The notes under the pieces are model-generated. The model was not told where the DNA came from. It searched no databases and was given only the letters and a program-made list of their open reading frames with translations. The position numbers and the translations under genes were made by a program. A DNA stretch of 64,000 nucleotides from Tiliqua scincoides (taxonomy: Eukaryota > Chordata > Lepidosauria > Squamata > Scincidae), in contig NC_089822.1 of assembly GCF_035046505.1 (NCBI RefSeq), positions 100,448,659-100,512,658 on the forward strand, written 5' to 3'. Shown here in pieces: positions 1 to 12,400 of the stretch (positions are counted from its first letter, which is position 1; each line of letters begins with the position of its first letter).

Positions 1-85
1 GGTCGGAGCCAGGTAAAGAGAGTTCACTGGTTTCTCTTGTGGAGGCACCAATAAGTTACAGGTATGTCAGGGACCTGCAGTGGGT

Positions 86-293
86 GGGGAGGCAGGTGAG
101 GCAGAGCCTCCCCAGTGGAGTCCTTCCAAAAGCACCACCGCCATGTGAGGTGCCCAAGCACCCACAACCCACATGCGGAGCAAGGAGGGAGGGAGTGCAG
201 AGTGTGGGTGCTCGTGCGCCTCACACGGCGGCGGCGGTGCTTTTGGAAGGACTCCAGTGGGGAGGCTCTGCCTCACCTGCCTCCCCAGCCACA
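86..293. repeat. Foldback (inverted) repeat upstream of the REST CpG island
   Basis: Two arms of about 85-90 bases (roughly 86-168 and 204-293) are imperfect reverse complements. Both contain the blocks GGAGGCAGGTGAGGCAGAG and TCCTTCCAAAAGCACC in opposite orientation. A loop of about 35 bases separates them. A single arm of the same family lies at about 51990-52045, just inside intron 1 of POLR2B. Each arm also has a small internal hairpin (GGGGAGGC...GCCTCCCC). The element is probably a non-autonomous DNA transposon; I cannot name the family and saw no clear target-site duplication. Confidence 0.75.
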
Positions 294-352
294 GCACTGT
301 GTGTCATCATGTAAGTTCTTCTGAGGGGAGAGAGAACTCTTCAATCATATCT

Positions 353-403
353 CCTCAGAAGTCAATCCCATTGAGGTCAATGGGGCTTACTCCCAGGTAA
401 GCA
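353..403 (+). repeat. Partial copy of the short palindromic element
   Basis: The piece contains GTCAATCCCATTGAGGTCAA followed by GGGGCTTACTCCCAGGTAAG. These are the centre and right half of the roughly 90-base foldback repeat whose best copy is at 3276-3365. The left terminus is missing. Confidence 0.7.
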
Positions 404-439
404 CGGACAGGAGGCAGGCGGCATGAAGATTCAAGACAC

Positions 440-1440
440 GGGGAAGGGGAAGCCTTGACTGGCTTGGGCTGTCGCCACTCTGTGACTGAGGAAGCCGATG
501 CTGCCCGCCAGCTTCCTGCGAGGAGCGCAGCGGAGCCTCGCGAAGCCCCTCGCTCAGCCAGCCCGGGGCTAGGCCTGCTCCGGCCTCCAGTGGGTGGGTG
601 GGGAGAGCCATGAGGAAGGGGGCGGGGCGGCGGTGGGCGGAGCCCCCTCCCTCGCGGTGACTGCCGTTGGCGCCGCGGCGCGCGCGCGGTGTGTGCTGGA
701 ATGCGCGCGCGCGCCGCCTGCCTGGCCCGGCCGCTGCCGCCCTGAAGAGCCTGGTCGCCTCTGCCGTCCCCTCCGAGCCTGGGCCGCCGCCTCCTCCCCG
801 CTTCCCGCCGCGCGAGTGGCCCACCAGGTGGGCAGGGAGGTGAGAGAGCCACCGCCGGGTTGGTGCCGCCGCCGCCGCCGCGCGAAGGGAGCGGGAGCGA
901 GCTTGTGGCGCTGTCCAGGGCTGATCTGAAGGAGGCGGCGGCTGCTGCTGCTGCGCGTGGGACGGCGGCGGAGGGGGTGGAGTGAGGGGTGGGGAAGGAG
1001 CAGGCGAGGCAGGCAGGCAGGCCCGGCGGCGAGGAAGGAGGGCTGCCCGCCTGGCTGGCTGGAGAAGGGGCCCCTCGGGAGGAGGCCCCGAGCGAGCGCC
1101 TCCCTGTCCGTCGGGGAGACCCGCCAGCAGCGCCAACGGGCCGTTAGTCCCCCGGGGCAGCAGGAAGGAAGCAGGGACGCTTGGTGGGGAGGAGCTGCCT
1201 TCGCCGCCCTCGTCTCCCGGGCTCGGCGCTGCCGAGGAGGAGGAGGCCGCAGCAGCAGCCGCCCTGCTGGGAGCTGGACAGCGATTTCTCGCTCTGCCTC
1301 CCCGCCTGTGGGCCATCGCCGTGAGTTGGGGGCTGGGGGTGACCTTGCGCTCTGCGGGGGAGGGAGGAAGTACTGGATGGATGGGGAGAGCCGAGACTCG
1401 CCTCGCCCTCCCTGGCACCCTACAAGTGGGTCAGCTGTGA
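440..1440 (+). promoter_or_regulatory. CpG island, probable REST promoter and non-coding exon 1
   Basis: The stretch is very GC-rich with frequent CpG, including GGCGCCGCGGCGCGCGCGCGG near 672 and (GCC)n runs near 868-885. It contrasts sharply with the AT-rich sequence after about 2000. It lies about 4 kb upstream of the REST coding start, and in mammals REST begins with one or more non-coding exons in a CpG island. A good candidate exon 1 donor is GCC|GTGAGTTGG at 1320/1321. The long open frames here on both strands come from base composition (poly-Ala, Arg, Pro) and are not called as genes. Transcript data would be needed to place the start site and the donor. Confidence 0.7.
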
Positions 1441-3275
1441 GTGGGCCTCGACTCTTCCCTCGCTCCCCACGCTTGCTTGGAAGGGGAGATCGGGCCACTG
1501 GCCTCATCCCCCCCTTCCTGCAGGCAAGCCCAGGAAGCAGCACCACACGCTGCCTCCCCTCGCCCAGTCCCCCCAGTGGGTGGGAGCCTGGAGCCTCCCT
1601 CGCTTCCTTCCCCCCCCCCCATGAGTTGGGAGGAGGAAGGAATGAATTGAGGAAGGCTCACTAAGTGTGGGGGGAGTGTGTGTACGTGTTTTTTGGGGGG
1701 GGAAGGAGTAGGAGATATTGTTAGAAAAAAGCCAGACAACAGAACTGCCCTGCCCCCTCCTGGTTCTCCCCCCCCCCCATTTTCTTGGCTTGGGGAAAAG
1801 TTCCCACCCCGTCTTCACTGGAGCCCGTGGGGGGGGCAGTTGTGGGGGAGGGTAGTTGAGCAGATCTTCGCCTTGCTGAACTTTTTTTGAGAGCCCCACA
1901 AGGGAAGTTGTGACTGTGTATGCGGGAACACACACAAAAAAGCAGGGAGTTAAAGGGGGTTAACGAGATAAGGACCCTGAACAGCAGAAGCACTGACTAG
2001 GGTGAGTTTGTGCCTGTGCTCCAGGCAAGAGTTTTGCAAAGAGAGCTGCTTTGTGCTGCTGCAGTTTCTACTTGGTATTTCAGAAAATGGCCGAATGCCT
2101 ATTTCTGGAATGCAACAGCAGGAGCAGCCGATGGTGGTTGGGCTGATGGCACACATGAGTCTAGTAGTGGGGAAAGGGGGGTCAGTTGCAAACTTTTCCT
2201 GTGCATATTTATGCCTTTAAAGTTGCAATTCCTGTGCCTGTTTACCTGGGAGTAAGTCTCCTTGAAGTCCATGGGGTTTAACTTTGAGGCCACATACATG
2301 TTGGATCAGGCTGAAAGCCTGAAAATGGCCCAGGAGGCCCTTGGATTGGTAAATCCTTTTTTTGTTTTTTGTTTTTGGCATTTGGAAACTTCCAAATTTC
2401 AGAACTGAGCTAGTTCCCTTTGCTTTCTGGCTCCAGATTGAGTTAAAAGTTGTGTATGTAGGTCAGTGAGCTTGTTTGCATTTGGACCAAAACAAGAAAA
2501 ACTTCTGATATAAGTGTAATTTCTCCTACCCACCCTCCATTTGCTGTTAGTTGGCTAATTTCGTGCCCAGTATAATTCTGTTATTGAAGAACAAGTGTGT
2601 TTGGACTTTTCTTCAGCACCTTGGCAAAAGAGAAGGGGGCAGAGGAAGTTTAGGTGGAATCTTTTTGAAAATAAATTCATGATTGTACAATAAATTACAG
2701 AACTCCTACTATTTTGCTATGAAACCCAGAACACTGTGCTTAAAGCACAGTAGGGGTGTACTTTGTCTGGAAGCATTTACTCTGAATTATCTTTGAAGCA
2801 CATGTTTATTTACATGTTAACTCCTCCAGGAGCTTTTGCTGCTCCTTATTTTACTTGTATAGTTTTAGGTAGTTATCTCAGAATTAGAGTAACCTTTTTG
2901 GACAAATTTTTAAAAATCTGAAAATGTCTTTGTGGTGATTGAACTGTTAAGCAGTATAACAGGAAGTGAGGCTAAGTAAAATATATTAAAACATGATTAT
3001 AATATACTGCTTTTTTAGTTTACTGCAAGCAGATCTTTTGCAGTAATATTACCTCATCAGACATCAAAGGGGGTTGGCTATTGCCTTTGTACTCTGTGAG
3101 TGTCCTGGAGACTTCTGACTGGCCACTTTTGAAGATGAAATACTGGTCTTAAATTGACTCTTTATTTTGATGCTATAGATTGGTTATTACTTTCTTTAAT
3201 TTATGGAGCACTGTAGAAAGCCCAGCTCATAAACTCAACTGTACAAGATCAAGATTACTTTACGCAGATTAGTTA

Positions 3276-3365
3276 CAGCCCAATCCTAGGCATGTCTACT
3301 CAGAAGTAAGTCCCATTAGTGTCAGTGGGGCTTACTCCCAGGAAAGTGTGGCTTGGATTGGGCTG
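3276..3365. mobile_element. Complete 90-bp palindromic MITE-like element
   Basis: Termini are CAGCCCAATCC and GGATTGGGCTG, a perfect 11-base inverted repeat, flanked by TTA on both sides (3273-3275 and 3366-3368). The centre, AGTAAGTCCCATT...AGTGGGGCTTACT, is also self-complementary, so the whole element can fold into one hairpin. A 3-base TTA duplication is what PIF/Harbinger elements leave; the family assignment is inference. This is the best-preserved copy of a repeat present more than ten times in the window. Confidence 0.8.
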
Positions 3366-4380
3366 TTAGTCTTCAGTGCATTTTGATTATCTTTCATGCT
3401 TGTGATCAGGATAGTTGAAAGTGTGATAAAGGGATTTATTTTTCAAAATTAGTGCATGCTAATAAAATGGGAATTTTGGTATTGGTTAATAATAGTGACT
3501 CCAAAACAAGTAAGTTATCATTTATCTGAATTGAGAAGACAGTTTGCCATCTGGAAAATGGTAAATTGTTTCCATTGATACATACAGGCAGATGTTTACA
3601 GATATTATTTGTGTGACACCCCATTAACTCTTTTGTATGTGCATGCATACCTATACACTCAGCCCAGTTCTGATTAGGTACCTCTAATCAGTCGTTACCT
3701 TCTTAGGTCCTTGGTTAATTTTACCCCTCTACCCCCACCCCATGTATATTCTGTGTATTATAGTAAGAGGCTTTGTTTGGCAGAGACTTCTCTGTGTTGG
3801 AGTATGCACTTTGTAACTAGCTGTAGTAAGTGATTGAGGCCCTGGCTTAGAAGTTTTTGCTGTTGAGCGATCAAAAGTTTGGGCAGTTTGTGGGAGGCTC
3901 ATGGATAGAATTAGGCTTAATCATGACTGTAATTGATTCAGGCTGCATGATATGGATATATAGTAGTATACCTGAGACTATTTTGGGCATGGTCACTCTT
4001 TTCCGTGGTATTTGGTGCTGAAAGTTGGATCCTTCTTCTGCAGAGGAGCTATATCAACTAATTATTGCATAGTGTACATCAAAGCTAGGATGGGAGTGGC
4101 TGGCCTTTGTGTTGAATTTGGCTGCATGTGATCCTTTGCATTTTTTTTGATGTCCTTGAGAAGGCTAGGAACTTGTCAATGAGCAATGATAAAATCACAT
4201 AAATTTAACTATCAGATTCCCACTGCAAGATATATAGTATGACTTTTAACTTTTTATTTGATTGAGGTGCAGCCTAAAACTGTACATGGAAATCCTATTA
4301 GAATTGGTCAATTAGTGAAATAATAATGAGGCTTTTAAATCATTAATTGTATAGAACTGTAATGGAGGGGCTTATATTTT

Positions 4381-4733
4381 CAGGCATGCCCCTGTGTCTG
4401 CAGGGGTTTTGTTGCTGAAACCCCTGTGGTTAAGTAAAACCACAGATATGGGCGAATACCTTTGCCACCCCCTCCTGAACTAAGGGGCTCCTCTTGCCTC
4501 CGGAGGGTCCTCTGGGCCCAGCATATAATGCCTTATAAGGCATTAAAAACATCACTTCCGGTTTCACAGAGAAACCGGAAGTTGCGTTTTTTAACTTAAG
4601 GCTCAGTCTGGTCCAGCAGAGGCAGCAGACGTCTGTCTGTTGCCTCTCCTGGGCTCAGAGGACGCTCTGGAAGCAATGCATGTGGGAAGTCTGGGTGCAC
4701 CACAGACCCGATCTGTAGATATGGACCTTTCTG
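4381..4733. mobile_element. Tigger-like foldback DNA transposon remnant
   Basis: It starts CAGGCATGCCCCTGTGTCTG and ends GATATGGACCTTTCTG followed by TA. The ends resemble the better copies at 8259-8739 and 11437-11834. The centre is a hairpin: ACTTCCGGTTTC, a short loop, then GAAACCGGAAGT. Outer arms (CAGAGGCAGC, GGGCTCAGAGGA and the like) also pair. I assign it to Tc1/mariner-Tigger from the terminal sequence and the TA preference of the related copies. Confidence 0.6.
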
Positions 4734-5047
4734 TATAACAAAAAAAAACCCATCAATCTTATAAAACAATGAAATTTAAATTATAGCAAATTATAATAGT
4801 GTTACACAAATATGGAACAAAAGCAAGAAGTTGAACACTTCTTGGCTGTTAGTTGAGAAACCAAATGATAGTCAAGCATCTGTAACATCCGTTTTTTAGA
4901 TGAAGGCATGACTATAGTACAGATAAGTTCAGAGCTACCTCCATTACTTTGTGGAATATTTGACCATATTTGATCATGGAGAGTAGACTGGAAACCCAAT
5001 CCTAAATATTGTTCATTATTTGAATTAAGATGCTATGGAACAACTGA

Positions 5048-5226
5048 GGGCCAAGTCCTATCCAATTTCCCAGTATTGGTGCAGCCCTGCCATTGGGGCA
5101 TGTGCTGCATCCTGTGGTGGTGGGACAGTCACAAAGACCTCTTCCAGGTATGGAGACATTTGTTCCTTTACTTCAAGGCTGCATTGCAGCTGCACCAGGA
5201 CTGGAAAGTTGGATAGGATTGGGCCC
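5048..5226. mobile_element. Harbinger-like foldback element, 179 bp
   Basis: The left end GGGCCAAGTCCTATCC and right end GGATAGGATTGGGCCC form an imperfect terminal inverted repeat. Inner arms (TTGGTGCAG and CTGCACCA) extend the pairing. TGA flanks both sides (5045-5047, 5227-5229). It shares its terminal motif with the 90-bp element at 3276 but not its interior. A relative with the same ends lies at about 30977-31132. Confidence 0.7.
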
Positions 5227-5551
5227 TGAGTGGGCAGCTCAAATACATATATTTTTAAAATTTGTTCTAACACACAATCCTATGTATAATTTACTCAGAT
5301 GTAGACCCAGTTTTGTTAAATGAAGTTTACTTCCTGGTAAGTGTGTTAAGATTATGGAATGAAGAGGACAATATGGCATGTGAGGAAGAAAAACCGATTT
5401 ACTAAAGATAAAAATTATCTTAAATCTCATTATATTAATTTTGATTAAACTGTCAGATTTTTAAGCATTCTTAATTTTGGATATTGTAGAACTGCTTTTT
5501 CAGAAAAGTGACACAAACATTTTGTTTTTTTTCTTTAACAGAACAATAATA

Positions 5552-6461
5552 ATGGCAACGCAAGTGCTGGGGCAGTCTGGTGGCAGTAGCCTGTTCCCTA
5601 GCAATACTAACTTAGGTATGACATTGTCAAGCGACATGTATGACTTTTCTGAGCTTTCCAAAGCTGAGCTGGCAGCTCCTCAGCTTATTATGTTGGCCAA
5701 TGTTGCCTTGACAGGAGAAGTTAATGGCAACTGTTGTGATTACATGGTTGGTGAAGAGAGGCAAATGGCCGAACTGACAACTGTGGGCAACACCAACTTT
5801 TCAGATAGTGATGGAGAAGGAATGGATGATGCCCAGGGTGCGGAGAGTGACCGTGAAGTTCTGGAAGACATGGAAGTGGGAGCCCTTGGAACTCCTGAGA
5901 TTGCTAATGTGGAAACAGCAAAACTGACAGAGTCTTCGGCTCCTCATACTTGCAGCTCAGAAAAGGACTTCCTGATGGAAGTTCCAGATGCTCCAGAGAG
6001 TGGAGATGACAAATGTAAGAGCTTGAAGAACAAACCTTTTCGTTGTAAGCCATGTCAGTACGAGGCAGAATCAGAGAAGGAGTTTGTCCATCACATTCGG
6101 GTACACAGTGCAAAGAGATTCATTGTAGAAGAAAAAGCTGAGAAGCATGGCCAGGTTAAAGAAACTGATTCTACCACCACAGATGAGGTGGATTTCTCCA
6201 AAGGACCCATTCGATGTGATCGGTGTGGCTATAACACTAACAGATATGATCACTATCTTGCTCACTTGAAACACCACAACAAAGCAGGAGAAAACGAGAG
6301 GGTCTATAAATGCACCATCTGCACATATACAACAGTTAGTGAATATCACTGGAAGAAGCATCTGAGAAACCATTTTCCACGAAAAGTGTACACATGCTCA
6401 CAGTGCTCCTATTTTTCAGACCGGAAGAACAATTACGTGCAACATATTCGAACTCACACAG
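5552..6461 (+). CDS. REST: REST coding exon A: SIN3-binding N terminus and zinc fingers 1-4
   Basis: It encodes residues 1-303 plus the first base of Gly304. The exon proper begins at 5542 after AACAG. Residues 36-66 ([20 protein letters not shown] onward) match the conserved N-terminal repression region that contacts the SIN3 PAH domain. An acidic stretch follows (about 83-110). Finger 1 uses C165/C168 and H181/H185, finger 2 C222/C225 and H238/H242, finger 3 C254/C257 and H270/H274, finger 4 C282/C285 and H298/H302. The donor is ACACAG|GTGAGT, phase 1. Confidence 0.96.
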
Positions 6462-9400
6462 GTGAGTGGTGTTCATTTCATAAAAATATGGCTGTACTAG
6501 ACTGGCACTTACGTAGACAAGGTTTTATGTTATCTGCATTTATTCATCATTAAGTATAAATTGTGCTGCAGAGAGTTAACATTTTCTGGTTTTAAATGTG
6601 ATTGTGGTGTGTTGTGACTAATGACTAAAACAGTAAAACTGAACCAATTTTTCATTTGTATTGTCTGCTTTACCATAATAAGATTAACTGTTTGAGTACT
6701 CTTGTAGTACAATATTATCTGTGTCTACACAGAAATAAATCTTACTGAACTTATTCTGAACTGTGTATGGGAAAGCAGCCTTATTGTACTAGAAAATTAA
6801 CCTCCTACTGATCAGAGATCCATTATTGATAGAATACGTTTAGTATTGATGAAAAGAGGAAAAACTAATCAGTTTTTACTGGACACAGTAAGAGTGTTGG
6901 GTCAGTTTCACTGTTTACTAGTCTGTACAGCAGTTCAAGATGAAGAGTGTGAAAGGTACACTTTTGTGGTTTAGTATCCTTGAAAAATCTGACTGTGTAC
7001 CATGCTGTCGAACCTTGGGGTGGTGGTGGTCAGGTTGATGAAAGTGTCGACCCAATGTGTGGCGGCAGTGAAGAAGGCCAATTCTATGCTTGGGATCATT
7101 AGGAAAGGTATTGAGAACAAATATTATAATGCCGTTGTACAAATCGATGGTAAGGCCACACCTGGAGTATTGTGTCCAGTTCTGGTCGCCGCATCTCAAA
7201 AAAAGACATAGTGGAAATGGAAAAGGTGCAAAAGAGAGCGACTTAGATGATTACAGGGCTGGGGCACCTTCCTTATGAGGAAAGGCTACGGCGTTTGGGC
7301 CTCTTCAGCCTAGAAAAGAGGCGCCTGAGGAGGGACATGATTGAGACATACAAAATTATGCAGGGGATGGACAGAGTGGATAGGGAGATGCTCTTTACCA
7401 GGGGTGCTCAGTAGGTGGATCGCGATCTACCGGTAGATCGCGAGGCAAAATGAGTAGATCGCGGAGTGCCGACCACACCCCCTTCAGGTGCCTCTGGGAG
7501 GAAACGCCAGGAGTAAGGCCCATTGTACTCAATGGGGCTTACTCCCAGGTAAGTGTGGCTAGGATTGCAGCCTCACAGCCTAATCCTAGGCATGTCTACT
7601 CAGGAGTAAGTCCTGTTATACTCAGTGGGGCACAAGGTACACCAACATACATTGTACAAATAAATATTATATGTTATGATGGCGCGAACATTGTAAAAAA
7701 AACTCTGGTAGATCTCCGGGCCTTGCTGGGTTTCAAAGTAGCTCTCGAGCCAAAAAAGTGTGAGCACCCCTGCTCTTTACACTCTCACATAACACCAGAA
7801 CCAGGGGACATCCACTCAAATTGAGTGTTGGGAGAGTTAGAACAGACAAAAGAAAATATTTCTTTACTCAGCGTGTGGTTGGTCTGTGGAACTCTTTGCC
7901 ACAGGATGTGGTGATGGCGACTGGCCTGGACACCTTTAAAAGGGGATTGGACAAGTTTCTGGAGGAAAAATCCATTACGGGGTACAAGCCATGATGTGTA
8001 TGCGCAACCTCCTGATTTTAGAAATGGGTTATGTCAGAATGCCAGATGCAAGGGAGGGCACCAGGATGCCAGTCTCTTGTTATCTGGTGTGCTCCTTGGG
8101 GCATTTGGTGGGCCACTGTGAGATACAGGAAGCTGGACTAGATGGGCCTATGGCCTGATCCAGTGTGGCTGTTCTTATGTTCTTAACCTCTTAACATGGA
8201 ATAATCAAGTTGTGATTCTTTGTTTAAGGGAAATTGCAGTATGTACACATGTTTTGTACAGGTTGGGCCTCGGTATCTACAAGGGATCAGTTCTCAGTTC
8301 ACTTGTGGAAGCTGAAAACCATGGATAACTGAATCTGTGGTTTTGGCCCCTTAAACCCTCGGAATGCAATCAGAGTTGTGCTCTGGTTGAGTCCGGAAGA
8401 CTTTATGGAGCCTGCAGAGGCAGCATGTGCAGCCTCTGAGGGCTTCAGAATGGCCCTTACAGGCAAAGAACCACTACTTCTTGGCAGGAAACTTTTTTTG
8501 GTTTCCTGAGGGAAACTCGAAGTAACCTTTTTTGCTTGTAAGGGCCATTCTGAAGGCCTCAGAAGCTGTGGGTGGATGCATGTGGCCTCTGCAGGCTTCA
8601 GAAATCCCTCCAGAGGCAACCGCTCCGGTCACCTGCAGAGGGTTCAGGTTGGGCTGAATCTGTCTCAACTTGGGTCCAGGGGACCCACTTCCAGCCAGAT
8701 CTGTGGATATAAAATCTGTGGATAAATAGGCTCCACCTGTATTTGCATGTTATCTGGAATGAAAACCCTAACATTTCTAAAATCTTCTTATTCTGGAACA
8801 ATATTAGATTTTGACAACATATTTGAATAATACTAGATCAAACATATTGTAAAATGCAGGCTTACAGCACAATCCTATGCATGTCTACTCAGAACTAAAT
8901 CCCATTGTGTTTAATGCGGTGTACTCCCAGAAAAGTGTTTATAGGTTTGCGGCCGTAATGTAGATCTAACTCACGTTTTGCAAGGTGTGGTAATGGTTAC
9001 TAACTTAGGTGTTTTTTAATAAGAATCAAACGAATTATGAAGGGTAGGTTTGTCAACTATTGTTATCCAAGATAACTAAATACAATCTTTTTGTTGAGAG
9101 GAACTGTACTTTTGAGTATAAGACGTTGGGAACAAATAACAGGGCTCATACTTGGTCCCTTAAGTCGCTGAAAGTCCCTAAACTGAAAAAGGTTTCTAAA
9201 ACTTCCCTTTTAAAATCCTACATCCCTAAAAATTCCTCAAACTTTTAACATGAATTTCAGTATAATTTTGCAGCAGTTCAGACCCAATGTCTTTAAAAAT
9301 TGGTAAGTTTCAAACTTTTGTCCCTGGTGTGAAGGTAAAGTGAAAAACCTGGCCTGCCCAAATACCAATGATTCTGGGAACGGTATTTGCAGTAGTGAGA

Positions 9401-12400
9401 GTTCTTGCTAGAGATTAGGTAACACAGTGCTGCTTAAGGAAGTAGCTCCCAAACAGGTGGGTCACGACCCACCAGCCAGGGAAACACTTGTCCCTGCCTC
9501 TTTAAGGGGGGGAGGGGGGAAAAATCATGCTGCTGCTAGGGATAGGAGGGTTTTTTTTTCACTTACTGACAGTCAGTGCCAGCATCCTGGGGGGTCTGGG
9601 GAGCCCTCCACAGGGCTCCCTATGCCTCCAAATATGTGAAAAAGGGCATTTCTGGTTTTTGTCATGAAACAGGAAGTGCCAGTTTTTCTTTTTTTATGTC
9701 TGAAGGTGCAGACAGCCATGTAGCCCTCCGGTGCTGACTGCCCATAAGTGAAATACCCCCCCATCCTGAGCAGCAGCGCAATCCTGAGAATCGCATTGCT
9801 GCCATAGCCCCTCCCCTGCACACACTTGGCAACACTCGCAATTCCCTTGTAGAAGTTTGGGAAGAACTGGTTTAAGGGATAGCAGTCCAGGACAGCTTTA
9901 TTGGAAACTTCAAACATCAGTAAATTCTGGTTAGGAGGGAGAAGGGCAGATTCCCTTAGAGATAAGGCAGCCAATCAGCACACTTGGCAGGCCTAGCCTT
10001 CTTATTGGTTGGAAAGGGTCACCCTGCTGTTCAGAAGGGAGGGCCAGACCTTTACTTCTAGAGTCCATTTTGGATGTAGGAGAGCAGAAATGAGGAGCTG
10101 TTCAATACCTAGGCCCAAAGGCTTTGTGGCCTATGGTGAGTGTTAGAGTAAGAGCTTAGTGTGTGTGGTTCTATTCTGTTTGTGTTTATAATTGTATTTC
10201 TGTCTAATTTAAAGTGCCTTTTGGGGGTGGTGTTTCATCTAAATCCAGCCTAGCCAGCCTTGTGGGCTACTAGAGTTGGACTTGGCCTAACAGGGTCTTG
10301 AGAGTAGGCCTTTAATATAGGGAAGACTTGAAGGCAGCAGAATGGTGAAAAGCCAGATTCTGAAACATAAGAATATAAGAAGAGCCCTGCTGAACCAGGT
10401 CAAAGGCCCATCTTGTCCAGGTTCCTGTATCTCACTGTATCTCATCCTGTCCAGATGCCTCAGGGAGCACACAAAACAAGAGACCTGCATCCTGGTACCA
10501 CTCCCTTGCATCTGGCCTTCTGAGGTTGCCTGTTTCTAAAACCAGGAATTTGGACATACTCATCATGGTTTGTAAACCTGTGATGGCCTTTTCCTTCATA
10601 AATCTGCCAAGTTCCCTTTTGAAGGCATCTAGGCTAGTCACCATCCCAACATCCTGTGGCAAGGCGTTTCACAGACTAATTGCACTCTGGGTAAATAAAT
10701 ATTTTCTTTTGTCTGTTCTAACTTGTCCAACACTCAATATTATTGGATGTTCCCTAGTTCTGGTGTTACATGAGAGGGAAAAGAACATCTCTCTATCTGT
10801 TCTGTCCATCCCCTGTATAATTTTGTATGTCTCAATCATGTCTCCCTCAGGTGCCTTTAGGCTAAAGAACCTCAGATGCTGTAGCCTTTTCTCATAAGGG
10901 AGGTGCTGTAGCCCTGTAACCATTTTGGTTGCTCTCTTCTGCACCTTCTCCAGTTCCACTATGTCCATTTTGAGATGGTGACCAGAACTGTATGCAATAC
11001 TCCAGATGCGGCCTTTCCATCGATTTGTACAATGGTATTATAATATTAGCCATTTAATTCTCAATCCCTTTTTCAAATGATCCCAAGAGATAAAGATTTA
11101 ATATGCATTGAAAAGAATTTAAAAAGTTTTTTTTTGTTTGACCTTAACTGGTTGAGTGGTGGATTTTTTTAAACATTCTTTGGAGTTCCATTTTTGTTGT
11201 TCCCATTGTTTTTATAAGATCCCTATTTTGACTGCCCTTTTTACCTGAAAGTATCCTAAAGTCCCTAAAATGGACCTGAATATGGAGTATGAACCTAATG
11301 GGAGGTAGCAATCGCATTCTTTCCCTTTTTGTGAGCTATTAGAGATATTTGATCAATGTTAAAAACATAAGCTGGAATAGATGAGCCTTTGGGTTTTCTC
11401 TGTAATTCATGACCATTTATAGCAAAGTTAGACATACAGGTGTGCCCCAGTATCCGTGGGGGTTCTGTTCTGGACCCCACCCATCGTTAAGTGAAACCAC
11501 AGTACCATGGAACGTCCCCCCCAGAGGCGAGCCTCCGGAAGGTCTTCTGAGCCCAGTGGATGTTGCATGCGTCCTCCAGCTGCCTCTGCCGCAGAATGAC
11601 GATTATAGTTTTAAAAAAGACACAACTTCTGTTTAAAAAAAACACACACAATCCAGAAGTTGTGTTTTTTTCATTGTATTCATTATTCTGAACCTGGCAG
11701 AGGCCACGGGTGGACAAATGCAGCTTCTGCTGGGCTCAGAAGACCCTCCAGAGGCAGAGAGCTCTGTTCCCCTCGCCTCTGAAAGGGGGTTCATGGGGGA
11801 CGTGAACCCGATCCATGGATATGGGGGCCCCCTGTTTTTATAGTGGGCAGCCTGATCCTGTGTTGCACCTATATAGTCACTGCGCCGGTGGAGAGGCCTG
11901 TGCTGCTCCATTGACACTGTATCTGAAGCCCTGGCCACCAGTGGATTGGAGGTAAGGGCTCAGTGGTGTGAGAGCTTGGAGGGTGGTGGGAAATAGTTGG
12001 CGCAGACATGAGATGCCCCATTGAGCAGGGTGGGATGTTACTCAGGGTAAGGGGACAAATGCCCCTTTGCCAAAGGGACCATTCTGCTAGAAACCAGCAC
12101 AGGATCCAGCAGTAGCCATTTAGCACCACTGCTCCTGTGTTGGATAACAAGAACCCCATTGGATCAGGCCAAAGGCCCATCTGGTCCAGCTTCCTGCATC
12201 TCACAGTGGCCCACCAAATGCTTCAGGGAGCACAAAAGACAGCAGTGTACAACCTGCATCCTAGTGCACTCCCCTGCATCTGCCATTCCTAAGTAGTCTA
12301 CTTCTATAATCAGGAGCTTGCTCATATCTATCATGACTTGTAACCCATGATGGACTTTTCATCCAGAAATTTGTTCAGTCCTTTCTTAAAGGCATCTGGG

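Larger units (their letters stand above)
1441..5541 (+). other. REST intron 1 (putative), with scattered repeats
   Basis: No coding exon is recognisable between the CpG island and the coding start. It holds C- and G-homopolymer tracts (about 1610-1840), half of a palindromic element at about 2239-2290, a complete one at 3276-3365, a Tigger-like foldback at 4381-4733 and a Harbinger-like foldback at 5048-5226. The remainder is unique-looking AT-rich sequence in which I see nothing else. The 3' end reads TTTCTTTAACAG before the first coding exon. Confidence 0.6.

Noticed and set aside
355-1664. Long open frames on both strands (up to 343 codons) in the GC-rich 5' region
   Set aside because: They overlap in several frames and encode low-complexity Ala/Arg/Pro/Ser/Gly. 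This is expected from CpG-island composition, and no protein family is recognisable.
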